Of a DNA stretch of 16,789 nucleotides, positions 5,625 to 12,756 are shown piece after piece. The DNA lies in NCBI GenBank assembly GCA_947175285.1, contig CAMWMM010000041.1, positions 1 through 16,789 of the forward strand. Direction: 5' to 3'. The notes under the pieces were generated by a model. The model was not told the DNA's origin and did not search any database. It saw only the letters and a list, made by a program, of their open reading frames with translations. Both the position numbers and the translations under genes were made by a program. This stretch comes from an uncultured Lachnospiraceae bacterium. Lineage in GTDB: Bacteria; Bacillota_A; Clostridia; Lachnospirales; Lachnospiraceae. The number at the start of each line of letters is the position of its first letter. The stretch's first letter is position 1.

Positions 5625-6044
5625 GTGGGCAATCAAATATCATTTGAAAAGATAAATATTGGCTGGAACGCAGACCCTAATGCACCTGAATTAAATGTAA
5701 CGGTTAATGGTACTGATGTTATGATTGAATTTTATCTTAATGCTTTTGTATACAAAGCCTTTTCAGAGGATAACAAAGCAAGCATAACATTCCACAACTG
5801 TTATTTATATAGATGTGGTTTGCCAAATGATGAGGGCTTTTTTATTTACAACAAATCAAGGTACAAAAAATATGGCATAGATTGGGGCGAATTTTACTTA
5901 GTACATGAATCGGACTGGCAAGAAAATTTCCCTGACCCAATTCAGGTGGGGGTATTCCGTGATGATTTACAGCACTATCTGTTTTATTTTAGAGATGAAA
6001 CTTTCGAGTGCATTGCCTCTTCATATAGCATAAAATTTTGCTGA
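5625..6044 (+). CDS. Uncharacterised 139-residue acidic, aromatic-rich protein
   Basis: I do not recognise a named family. GTG start, with GGAGG at about 5611-5615 upstream. The protein is soluble-looking, with no signal peptide or membrane segment. It is rich in aromatic and acidic residues: G-W-N-A-D-P-N-A-P near the N-terminus, then T-F-H-N-C-Y-L-Y-R, W-G-E-F-Y, S-D-W-x-x-N-F-P, and H-Y-L-F-Y-F-R-D-E-T-F-E-C-I-A near the end. Alternating strands and this composition are reminiscent of small immunity or accessory proteins found beside toxin genes, but no toxin is visible here. That comparison is only an impression. It sits alone between two structured noncoding stretches, with no operon partner on the same strand until 6380. 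Confidence 0.65.
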   Translation: MGNQISFEKINIGWNADPNAPELNVTVNGTDVMIEFYLNAFVYKAFSEDNKASITFHNCYLYRCGLPNDEGFFIYNKSRYKKYGIDWGEFYLVHESDWQENFPDPIQVGVFRDDLQHYLFYFRDETFECIASSYSIKFC

Positions 6045-6114
6045 CTTCATAGTTGGCTATGAATGGAATAAAACGAAAACTTCCCGTTTATCAATCAGAT
6101 ACTCAAATATACTT

Positions 6115-6144
6115 TTGACACTCAAATTAGACGGTATATATAAT
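6115..6144 (+). promoter_or_regulatory. Strong promoter upstream of the long structured leader
   Basis: A perfect TTGACA (6115-6120) and TATAAT (6139-6144) are separated by 18 bases; TATATA with a 16-base spacer overlaps. Transcription would start near 6151 and run through the 20-bp inverted repeat element into the sensor kinase gene, giving a leader of roughly 230 bases. Between 6045 and this promoter there is only a small TTCATAG/CTATGAA hairpin (6046-6063) without a T tract. Confidence 0.65.
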
Positions 6145-6179
6145 AGACGGGCGCGAATTGTCAATAAGAATGTGTGAAA

Positions 6180-6313
6180 GTGTGTAAATATACAATCCAT
6201 AAGCGGGCACTGTGAAAGCGTCGGTGCTTACATGCGGTATTTTCGCATGTTATGCACCGCTACGATTGAACTGTAGCGAGAGCGGACCCGTGTTGGATTG
6301 TATATTTACACAC
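6180..6313 (+). repeat. 134-nt element closed by a perfect 20-bp inverted repeat
   Basis: GTGTGTAAATATACAATCCA at 6180-6199 recurs in perfect inversion at 6294-6313. Inside are CGGG/CCCG (6204-6207 with 6287-6290) and a two-step arm, CGGTGC/GCACCG (6222-6227 with 6254-6259) capped by ACATGCG/CGCATGT (6230-6236 with 6244-6250). A CTAC/GTAG hairpin (6260-6263 with 6273-6276) completes a branched, cloverleaf-like fold. It lies in the predicted leader of the sensor kinase. It could be a MITE-type insertion, though no target-site duplication is evident and the core is unusually structured for one. It could equally be a regulatory RNA. A small CATAA/TTATG hairpin and the ribosome binding site AAAGGAG follow before the ATG at 6380. 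Confidence 0.65.
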
Positions 6314-6379
6314 ATCATAACATTATTATGACGGTTCACCCCCATCTAATAACGCGAATCCCCCGGAAAGGAGCAGTAC

Positions 6380-7816
6380 ATGACAGAATATGAATTTGAA
6401 CTATACACGACAATTGTGTCATATTTTAGGCAGACAGCAGAAATACTTACTATGTCCTACTGTTTTTACCGTTTCACCGCCTCTTTTATGAAAGACAAAA
6501 AAGGCGCGTTATACAGCGGCGCGGCATATCTGTTCACTCTATCGATACTTCATCTTTTGCCGGTTTTCCTGCCTGATTTTTCCTTTACAAGGGGCATTAT
6601 CAGGGATTATTTTTTTAGGGGAGCGGCTGCCGCTCTGGCAGGATTTCTTGTCATGTGGTGGGTAGAAAAGCGCGATTATAGGCACAAGGTTTTTCTTGCG
6701 GTAGCATATTCTTCGCTGGTTTTTCTTACGTTCACGATGGCAGATGTGTCATATGATAATTTAGGTATTTTTGCCGAAAAGATAAAGCATATGCAGACGC
6801 ATCTGACTTTGGATATATGTTTTTCCCTGTTTGTGGCAACATCAGTGATTTCCCATCTGTTACATTTTATCTTTATGATAATTGCACTTCGCTGTATTGT
6901 AAAAGCATACGCCGGACAGAGTATGGAGATGAGTAAAAAAGAGCTTCTTATGCTGACTGTTCCCTCTTTTGCATGTACAGCGGGACAGATGATTATATTG
7001 AATTACCGTCCTTCTTATGTATTATGGCTATGGCACGAAGGCGTAAAGTGGAATACGTATGATGCGCTCATATTTTTGTATTGCGCGGTATCGTTTATTG
7101 CGATTGTAGTCGTTATAGTTTTGTACCGGAACATCAGGGCAGGGCAGGAGGAAAAGATGCAAAGCGAGCTGTTAGGTGTGCAGATTGACAGTGTCAGACG
7201 GCATATTGAGCAGGTGGAAAATATGTACCGGGATATCCGCAGCGTCCGGCATGACATGGCAAATCATCTTTTTACGCTGGAGAAGCTTTATGAAGAAAAT
7301 GAAATAGAGGAGGCAAGAGCTTATAGTACGCAGATAAAAGAGGCGCTTGCGGAGATGGCGGGAGATATAAAAAGCGGAAATCCCGTAACTGATGTGATTT
7401 TGCAGGAAGTGAAAACGGAAGCGGAAAAACGGGGAATTTCTTTTCGTTCGGAATTTTATTATCCGGCGGATTCTAAAGTCAATGCATTTGACATCAGTGT
7501 CATATTACATAATGCCCTGCAAAATGCACTGGAGAATATAGAAAGCAGTGAGAATGCGCATATTTATATCCGTTCCTATCAAAAGAAAAACGCCTATATC
7601 ATAGAGGTCAGCAACAGTTACAGCGGCGTTTTGCAGTGGAATGAGCAGAGCGGACTCCCCCTTACCATGAAAGAAAAAACGGACGGGCAGGGGTATGGGC
7701 AGAGTCATGGTTACGGACTTTCCAATATACGCAGGATAGCGCGGAAATATTGCGGAGATACCGATATTACACTGGCGGATGGGGAATTTCAGCTTTGCGT
7801 CATGTTAATGCTTTAA
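6380..7816 (+). CDS. AgrC-like membrane sensor histidine kinase (GHKL/HATPase_c_5 type)
   Basis: A 478-residue kinase. Residues 1 to about 250 hold six or seven hydrophobic segments, the last ending near I-V-V-V-I-V-L-Y-R. A coiled dimerisation stretch follows, with the phosphoacceptor motif R-S-V-R-H291-D-M-A-N-H. The ATPase domain shows the N-box H-N378-A-L-Q-N382-A-L-E-N386 and the G-box G444-Y-G-L-S-N-I. This is the architecture of peptide-sensing quorum kinases of the AgrC/VirS class, in which the membrane domain binds a signal and the kinase phosphorylates a LytTR-type regulator. No LytTR regulator, AgrB or AgrD-like gene is adjacent, so it appears orphan here. AAAGGAG precedes the ATG. 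Transcription probably starts at about 6151 and passes through the 20-bp inverted-repeat element. Confidence 0.85.
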   Translation: MTEYEFELYTTIVSYFRQTAEILTMSYCFYRFTASFMKDKKGALYSGAAYLFTLSILHLLPVFLPDFSFTRGIIRDYFFRGAAAALAGFLVMWWVEKRDYRHKVFLAVAYSSLVFLTFTMADVSYDNLGIFAEKIKHMQTHLTLDICFSLFVATSVISHLLHFIFMIIALRCIVKAYAGQSMEMSKKELLMLTVPSFACTAGQMIILNYRPSYVLWLWHEGVKWNTYDALIFLYCAVSFIAIVVVIVLYRNIRAGQEEKMQSELLGVQIDSVRRHIEQVENMYRDIRSVRHDMANHLFTLEKLYEENEIEEARAYSTQIKEALAEMAGDIKSGNPVTDVILQEVKTEAEKRGISFRSEFYYPADSKVNAFDISVILHNALQNALENIESSENAHIYIRSYQKKNAYIIEVSNSYSGVLQWNEQSGLPLTMKEKTDGQGYGQSHGYGLSNIRRIARKYCGDTDITLADGEFQLCVMLML

Positions 7817-7822
7817 ATTCAT

Positions 7823-7852
7823 TTGACAAAGCCAAATCGAAAGGAATATAAT
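7823..7852 (+). promoter_or_regulatory. Promoter for the cobS-like / GTPase / mrp unit
   Basis: Perfect TTGACA (7823-7828) and TATAAT (7847-7852) with an 18-base spacer, 45 bases upstream of the ATG at 7897. No terminator or comparable promoter is seen between here and the end of the window, so this may drive the whole downstream cluster. Confidence 0.65.
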
Positions 7853-7896
7853 TTGACTGGACATAAGATAACAACAGACGGAAAGGGAATATTCTC

Positions 7897-8571
7897 ATGT
7901 TGAAACGGAAGTCTGGCAAAGGAAACAGTAAATACTATATGCTCTGTTTTTATCCGTTTTTCGGTGCAGTTATCGGAGCGCTTATGTATGCTTTTAATAT
8001 GCTCTGCCTGAACTTCGGTTTCGGGCAGGCATGTTTTGCGTTAGTGGGGACGGTGCTTCCGGTTTTATTAGGCGGCGTTACCCATTTAAAGGATTTTATG
8101 AAGACAACGGATAAGTTGTGCTCTGCGGACGGTTCATACGGCGTGATTGCGGGAATATTATATTGTATGTTATATGCGGGCGGGCTTGTTATTATCTGGA
8201 AAGACAGACAGCTTGTGCTTTTGGGAATCGGTTATATGATTTCGAGAGCATTATACAGTATGGCTTACGTATGGTTTACGGAGGCGGAAACGGAGAAGAA
8301 TGCGAATGCGGCGGTTCCTTTTACACAGAAACGGACACTGCGTATTATTCTTAGCATTATTTTAACACTTTGCTTCTGTACTTGCATTGCCGTTTCTCCT
8401 ATAATGGGAGTGCTGGAAGCGCTTCTTTGTATGTGGATATGGACATATTACTATTATTTGTCTAAGCGGGTATGCGGCGGCATTACGAAAGAATTGTCAG
8501 GGTATTTTCTGACATTGTGCGAACTTGTGGTTGTACTGTTTGTCGGTATGTTTGGAAGAGCTTTATTATAG
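7897..8571 (+). CDS. Divergent CobS-like (adenosylcobinamide-GDP ribazoletransferase) membrane protein
   Basis: A 224-residue integral membrane protein with about five or six hydrophobic segments. It keeps the skeleton of CobS, which joins alpha-ribazole to adenosylcobinamide-GDP in cobalamin synthesis. Visible parts are Y-P-F-F-G-A-V-I-G near the start, L-L-G-G-V-T-H-L-K-D-F-M-K-T-T-D around residue 55-70, a central S-R motif, and G-G-I-T-K-E-L-S-G near residue 195. Functional CobS typically has G-G-x-H-L-D-G-x-x-D-T-x-D and G-x-T-G-D; here two of the acidic residues in the first motif and the aspartate of the second are replaced, and the stretch between the first motif and the next helix is shortened. 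I infer a paralogue that has lost or changed the original reaction. No other cobalamin genes are in the window. It starts 45 bases after a strong promoter and ends 36 bases before the GTPase gene, probably co-transcribed. Confidence 0.6.
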   Translation: MLKRKSGKGNSKYYMLCFYPFFGAVIGALMYAFNMLCLNFGFGQACFALVGTVLPVLLGGVTHLKDFMKTTDKLCSADGSYGVIAGILYCMLYAGGLVIIWKDRQLVLLGIGYMISRALYSMAYVWFTEAETEKNANAAVPFTQKRTLRIILSIILTLCFCTCIAVSPIMGVLEALLCMWIWTYYYYLSKRVCGGITKELSGYFLTLCELVVVLFVGMFGRALL

Positions 8572-8607
8572 ATAAGATACATGCTAACGGAAAGGCATGG
8601 TTAGAAA

Positions 8608-11322
8608 ATGGATGGAAAGAAACTGGTCATTGGGATTTTAGCCCATGTAGATTCAGGAAAAACAACATTAGCGGAAGGTATGCTTTTTGTAAGCGGAAGC
8701 ATACGGAGCGCCGGAAGAGTGGACCATGGCGATACTTTTTTAGATACGGATGCGCAGGAGAGGTCAAGAGGAATCACCATTTTCTCCAAGCAGGCGCAGA
8801 TTTCATGGAAACAGATGGATATCACGCTGCTTGACACACCGGGACACGTGGATTTCTCTGCGGAGATGGAGAGGACGCTGCAGGTTTTAGACTATGCGCT
8901 TCTTGTGATAAGCGGTGCAGACGGCGTGCAGGGACATGCCATGACATTGTGGAAACTTTTAAAACGTTACCGGATTCCGGTTTTTCTTTTTGTCAATAAA
9001 ATGGATCAGCCCAGTACGGACAGGCAGAGTCTGATGCGGGGGCTGCAGGAGAAACTGAGCGGACAATGCGTTGATTTTACGCCGGATGCGGAGCCGGACA
9101 GCACTGAGGAGATGCAAAGCGGCAGAATAACAGGAACGCTTGCTGAGAATATTGCCATGTGCAATGAAGAACTTCTGGAGAAATACTTAGAGCAGGGCAG
9201 TATTTCCACAGAAGAAACGGCTGCTTTGATTGCCGAAAGACAGGTATTTCCCTGTTATTTCGGCTCAGCGTTAAAAATAGAGGGTATCGAAGAATTACTG
9301 GACGGCATTTTGCAGTATGCGAAAACGCCGGATTATCCGGATGAGTTTGGGGCAAGGGTATATAAGATTGGCAGAGACAGTGCGGGCAGCCGCCTGACTT
9401 ATATGAAGATTACCGGAGGCAGTCTGCATCCGAAACAGATGGTCGGAAGTAAAGAGGGAAACTGGGAGGAAAAAGCGGACCAGATTCGGATTTATTCCGG
9501 CGAAAAGTATCAAGTGGCGAAAGAAGCGCCGGCAGGAACGGTTTGTGCAGTAACCGGACTTAGCCGGACTTTTTCAGGGGAGGGGCTTGGCATGGAGCAA
9601 AATGCGGTCGCTCCGTTACTTGCGCCCGTTATGACCTATCGTGTGATATTGTCGCCCGAAGAAGATGTGCATGTATTATATAAAAAGTTATGTCAACTTG
9701 AAGAAGAGGAACCGCTTCTGCATATCGTCTGGAAAGAACAGCTTGGAGAAATCCATGTGCAGTTAATGGGCGAGGTACAGATAGAAATACTAAAAAATAT
9801 TATAAAAGAGCGCTTTGGCGTGTCGGTGGAGTTTGATGTCGGGAATATTGTCTATAAAGAGACAATCCGCGGGAAAGTAGAGGGCGTCGGGCATTTTGAA
9901 CCGCTCCGTCATTATGCGGAAGTGCATCTTCTGATGGAACCGGGAGAACCGGGCAGCGGTCTTGTTTTTGAGGCTGCATGCAGTGAAGATGATTTGGACA
10001 GGAACTGGCAGCGGCTTGTGTTGACGCACTTGGAGGAAAAAGAACATCTGGGTATTCTGATTGGTGCGCCGCTTACGGATATGAAGATTACACTTGCCGC
10101 AGGAAAGGCACATTTAAAGCATACCGAGGGCGGTGATTTCAGGCAGGCGACTTATCGTGCGCTTAGACAGGGGCTTCATAAGGCGGATTGTGTACTGTTA
10201 GAGCCTGTTTATGAATTCCGGCTGGAACTGCCGCAGGCGATGATAGGGCGCGCCATGTCGGATATTCAGGCGAAGTACGGACGGTTTGAGGCGCCGCTTA
10301 CGGACGGGGAGAACGCCGTCCTGACCGGAACGGTTCCCGTATCCGAAATGCGGGATTACCAGACGGAAGTTATGGCATATTCCGGCGGGAGAGGGAGACT
10401 CAGCTGTACTTTAAAAGGATATGAGCCATGCCACAACGAGGAGGAAGTCATTGCGGAGGCAGGCTATGATGCGGAGCATGATACGGATAATCCGTCATCA
10501 TCGGTCTTTTGTTCTCACGGGACAGGCATGGTTGTGGAGTGGCAGGATGTAGAAAACTACATGCACATAGAGAGCGTTTTGTCAAAAGAAACACAGTCAG
10601 CCGGAAAACAACATGCTGACACGAGTGTCAGAACAGAAAGACCGCCCAATAGTGTGAGTGAGAAAGAGTTGGAGGAAATCTTTGCACGGACATACGGCAG
10701 TACCGGAAGCAGAACCGGATGGAATAAAGGCCGTGTGAACGCCAAAAAGCAGGATAGCACTGAAAGTTATGTTCCGCCAAAGACGATTCGTGCAAAGGCA
10801 GAGACAAAAGAATTTCTGTTGGTAGACGGCTATAATATCATTTTCGCATGGGAGGAGTTAAGCGAACTTGCGAAAACGAATCTGGACAGCGCAAGAGGAA
10901 AGCTGATGGATATTTTAAGCAACTATCAGGGTTATCGAAAGATGACGTTAATTCTTGTGTTTGACGCTTATAAAGTCAAGGGCAGTCCGGGCAGTATTTC
11001 CGCTTATCATAATATTTATGTCGTTTACACAAAAGAAGCGGAAACGGCGGATCAGTATATCGAAAAGGTGACACATGAAATCGCCGGGAAAAATCAGGTG
11101 ACGGTGGCAACCTCGGATGGGCTCGAACAGCTTATTATCATGGGGCAGGGTGCGAGAAGACTCAGCGCAAGAGAGTTAAAAGAAGAAGTTATGTCAACTA
11201 ATCAGGAACTGCGGGAATTGTTTCTGGATAAGCCGGCGGGCGGCAGGCAGTATTTACTGGATGCACTGCCGGAGGATTTAGCGGAACATATGGAAGCAAT
11301 CAGACTGGGAAAGGAAGAGTGA
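8608..11322 (+). CDS. Tet(M)-like ribosomal-protection GTPase fused to a C-terminal NYN (Rae1/YacP-like) nuclease domain
   Basis: A 904-residue protein. The N-terminal ~640 residues are an EF-G/Tet(M)-type translational GTPase with all nucleotide motifs: A12-H-V-D-S-G-K-T-T20 (P loop), R54-G-I-T-I-F (switch I), D76-T-P-G-H-V-D-F (switch II) and N130-K-M-D133. Domains II-V follow, ending near an M-H-I-E-S motif. A variable linker (about 645-730) leads to a YacP-like NYN/PIN-fold domain: V-D740-G-Y-N, F-D786-A-Y, E812-T-A-D815 and T-S-D837-G carry the acidic residues expected at a metal-dependent RNase site. Tet(M) itself is about 640 residues, so the tail is extra. B. subtilis Rae1 (YacP) cleaves mRNA in the ribosomal A site, which suggests a factor that loads on ribosomes and cuts message there; that is inference. 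In the domain IV tip, the Ser-Pro-Val loop of Tet(M) is replaced (H505-T-E-G-G-D510-F-R), so tetracycline resistance is doubtful. GGAAAGG lies 12-13 bases before the ATG, rather far. Confidence 0.85.
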   Translation: MDGKKLVIGILAHVDSGKTTLAEGMLFVSGSIRSAGRVDHGDTFLDTDAQERSRGITIFSKQAQISWKQMDITLLDTPGHVDFSAEMERTLQVLDYALLVISGADGVQGHAMTLWKLLKRYRIPVFLFVNKMDQPSTDRQSLMRGLQEKLSGQCVDFTPDAEPDSTEEMQSGRITGTLAENIAMCNEELLEKYLEQGSISTEETAALIAERQVFPCYFGSALKIEGIEELLDGILQYAKTPDYPDEFGARVYKIGRDSAGSRLTYMKITGGSLHPKQMVGSKEGNWEEKADQIRIYSGEKYQVAKEAPAGTVCAVTGLSRTFSGEGLGMEQNAVAPLLAPVMTYRVILSPEEDVHVLYKKLCQLEEEEPLLHIVWKEQLGEIHVQLMGEVQIEILKNIIKERFGVSVEFDVGNIVYKETIRGKVEGVGHFEPLRHYAEVHLLMEPGEPGSGLVFEAACSEDDLDRNWQRLVLTHLEEKEHLGILIGAPLTDMKITLAAGKAHLKHTEGGDFRQATYRALRQGLHKADCVLLEPVYEFRLELPQAMIGRAMSDIQAKYGRFEAPLTDGENAVLTGTVPVSEMRDYQTEVMAYSGGRGRLSCTLKGYEPCHNEEEVIAEAGYDAEHDTDNPSSSVFCSHGTGMVVEWQDVENYMHIESVLSKETQSAGKQHADTSVRTERPPNSVSEKELEEIFARTYGSTGSRTGWNKGRVNAKKQDSTESYVPPKTIRAKAETKEFLLVDGYNIIFAWEELSELAKTNLDSARGKLMDILSNYQGYRKMTLILVFDAYKVKGSPGSISAYHNIYVVYTKEAETADQYIEKVTHEIAGKNQVTVATSDGLEQLIIMGQGARRLSARELKEEVMSTNQELRELFLDKPAGGRQYLLDALPEDLAEHMEAIRLGKEE

Positions 11323-11327
11323 TAGAA

Positions 11328-11783
11328 ATGTATTTACTGTATTTTTTGCTGTGGGTTATCTTCAACGGGAATTTCACACCGGAAATTGCAATTTTCGGCG
11401 TCATCATTGCGGCGGCTTTGTTTGCATTTACCTGTAAGTTTACGGACTACAGTATTGCCAAGGAAAAGAAACTGATTCGGAATGCTTTTCGCATTCTTCA
11501 CTATATCATTGTACTGATAATTGAGATTGTCAAAGCGAATCTGGCGGTCATGCATCTGATTTTATCGGAAAAAGAAGAGATAGAGCCGGCGCTTGTGACT
11601 TTTCAGCCGGATATACACACACAGATGGGACGTGCTTCCCTGGCGAATTCCATTACGCTGACGCCGGGGACGATTACGGTATTATTGGATGACAATACTT
11701 ATACCGTACACTGTCTGGACGAGTCGCTTGCAGAGGGAATGGATACGTCCGTTTTTGTAGATATGATAAAAAAGTGTGAATAG
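11328..11783 (+). CDS. mrpE: Na+/H+ antiporter subunit E (MrpE/MnhE/MbhA-like)
   Basis: A 151-residue membrane subunit with two or three N-terminal hydrophobic segments (L-Y-F-L-L-W-V-I-F-N-G-N, then V-I-I-A-A-A-L-F-A-F) and the family signature A-N-S-I-T-L-T-P-G-T-I-T-V around residue 105-117 in the cytoplasmic part. MrpE-type proteins assemble with F, G, B, C, D and A into the membrane arm that exchanges Na+ or K+ for protons. Two starts are possible. GTG 11319 overlaps the GTPase stop by three bases but is only one base from the Shine-Dalgarno sequence. ATG 11328 is 10 bases from AAGGAAG, so I prefer it. Either way the gene is tightly linked to the preceding GTPase. Confidence 0.85.
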   Translation: MYLLYFLLWVIFNGNFTPEIAIFGVIIAAALFAFTCKFTDYSIAKEKKLIRNAFRILHYIIVLIIEIVKANLAVMHLILSEKEEIEPALVTFQPDIHTQMGRASLANSITLTPGTITVLLDDNTYTVHCLDESLAEGMDTSVFVDMIKKCE

Positions 11784-11798
11784 AAAGGGGTTTTACAA

Positions 11799-12122
11799 AT
11801 GGGAAAAGGAATACCGGGTTTGGACTATGCCTATCAGATGTTGTTTGTCTTTGTGCTGGTTGTTTTGGCAGTCATGATTATCCTGTGCCTGATTCGGGCG
11901 ATTAAAGGTCCGAGGGTCACAGACAGAATCGTTGCCACGAATATGATGGGAACGATTGTTATGGTCATTATTGCCATTCTTGCCATCATGTTAAAGGAGG
12001 GATATCTGGCAGATATCTGCCTGATTTATGCAATGATAAGCTTTTTGGCGGTTATTGTACTGACAAAGGTATATATGGGTGTTTACCGGGAGAAGAAGGA
12101 GGCAAAAGATGGAAGTAATTGA
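11799..12122 (+). CDS. mrpF: Na+/H+ antiporter subunit F (MrpF/MbhB-like)
   Basis: A 107-residue protein with three transmembrane helices and the MrpF hallmark G-P-R-V-T-D-R-I-V-A after helix 1 (about residues 38-47). The D-R pair is conserved in the family. GAAAGGGG at 11783-11790 gives an ideal 8-base spacing to the ATG. The C-terminus is short, charged and cytoplasmic, and its last 14 bases overlap the start of mrpG, which favours coupled translation. It is part of the ion-translocating membrane complex, between subunits E and G as in Mrp and Mbh operons. Confidence 0.88.
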   Translation: MGKGIPGLDYAYQMLFVFVLVVLAVMIILCLIRAIKGPRVTDRIVATNMMGTIVMVIIAILAIMLKEGYLADICLIYAMISFLAVIVLTKVYMGVYREKKEAKDGSN

Positions 12123-12456
12123 ATGGATTCGTTTTATTGCAGGCGCTTTATTTTTAATATGCGGACTTCTTATCTTTTTGATTGAAATGATAGGGGTGTT
12201 TCGTTTTAAATACGTATTAAACAGGATGCATGCCGCCGCAATGGGCGATACTCTGGGAATCGGCTGTTCACTTATCGGCTTAATGATTATAAGCGGCTTT
12301 AACTTTACATCTTTAAAGCTGTTTTGCGTCATTGCATTTTTATGGTTCTCCTCACCGACTTCCTCTCACCTGATTGCAAGGCTTGAGGTGGCGACAAACG
12401 AGGATAGGGAGTCGCATTATAGAATCACTCCGTTAGATAAACTGGCGGAAAAGTAA
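12109..12456 (+). CDS. mrpG: Na+/H+ antiporter subunit G (MrpG/MbhC-like)
   Basis: A 115-residue, three-helix subunit. It carries the MrpG pattern of G-V-F-R-F, then R-M-H-A-A-A-M-G-D-T-L-G around residue 40-51, and S-P-T-S-S-H-L-I-A-R near residue 86-95. ATG 12109 is chosen because AAGGAGG sits about 7 bases upstream inside the end of mrpF. The longer in-frame start at 12079 would add a basic stretch lacking any such site. The overlap with mrpF is 14 bases. Together with E and F it corresponds to the MbhABC group, the sodium-antiporter-like module of membrane-bound hydrogenases. Confidence 0.87.
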   Translation: MEVIEWIRFIAGALFLICGLLIFLIEMIGVFRFKYVLNRMHAAAMGDTLGIGCSLIGLMIISGFNFTSLKLFCVIAFLWFSSPTSSHLIARLEVATNEDRESHYRITPLDKLAEK

Positions 12457-12471
12457 GGGGGAGGCGTTACA

Positions 12472-12756
12472 ATGCAGATATTTACGAATATTTTATTGGG
12501 ATTTCTGATTTTATGCGCAATAGCGGCAAGTTTGTCCAAGAATTTGCTGAATACCATTTTAATCTTTATGTCGTATAGTCTGGTGATGTCTATTATATGG
12601 ATTCTATTGGAATCACCGGATTTGGCAATTACGGAAGCTGCGGTAGGCGCAGGTGTTACCAGCGTATTGTTTTTTGTCACCTTAAAGAAAATACGCGCTA
12701 TGGTAAAAACGGAACAGGAAGAGGGGGAAAAGGTACATGAGCAGGAAAGTCACTGA
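12472..12756 (+). CDS. DUF4040 / MbhD-like subunit (C-terminal MrpA piece)
   Basis: A 94-residue protein with three hydrophobic helices and the motif P-D-L-A-I-T-E-A-A-V-G-A-G around residue 49-61. This belongs to the DUF4040/MbhD family, equivalent to part of the C-terminal extension of full-length MrpA in bacilli. Its presence as a separate gene shows the MrpA function is divided here, as in Mbh-type and many clostridial Mrp operons. GGGGGAGG lies 7 bases before the ATG. The charged tail (E-Q-E-E-G-E-K-V-H-E-Q-E-S-H) overlaps the next gene by 20 bases. The conserved glutamate in T-E-A is expected to sit in the membrane near the cation path; that is family knowledge. Confidence 0.82.
   Translation: MQIFTNILLGFLILCAIAASLSKNLLNTILIFMSYSLVMSIIWILLESPDLAITEAAVGAGVTSVLFFVTLKKIRAMVKTEQEEGEKVHEQESH

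Noticed and set aside
6180..6313. A confirmed MITE or insertion sequence
   Set aside because: No target-site duplication is evident and there is no transposase, so it is kept as a structured inverted-repeat element of open nature.
8118..8834. Plus-strand frames of 78 and 120 residues over the cobS-like and GTPase starts
   Set aside because: These are out-of-frame shadows of genes with clear family motifs.
8608..11322. Calling the gene a tetracycline resistance determinant (tet)
   Set aside because: The Tet(M) domain IV Ser-Pro-Val loop is absent and the protein carries an extra NYN domain, so only family-level similarity is supported.
12079..12108. Upstream start for mrpG giving ten extra residues
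   Set aside because: The basic extension is atypical, and AAGGAGG is placed for the ATG at 12109.
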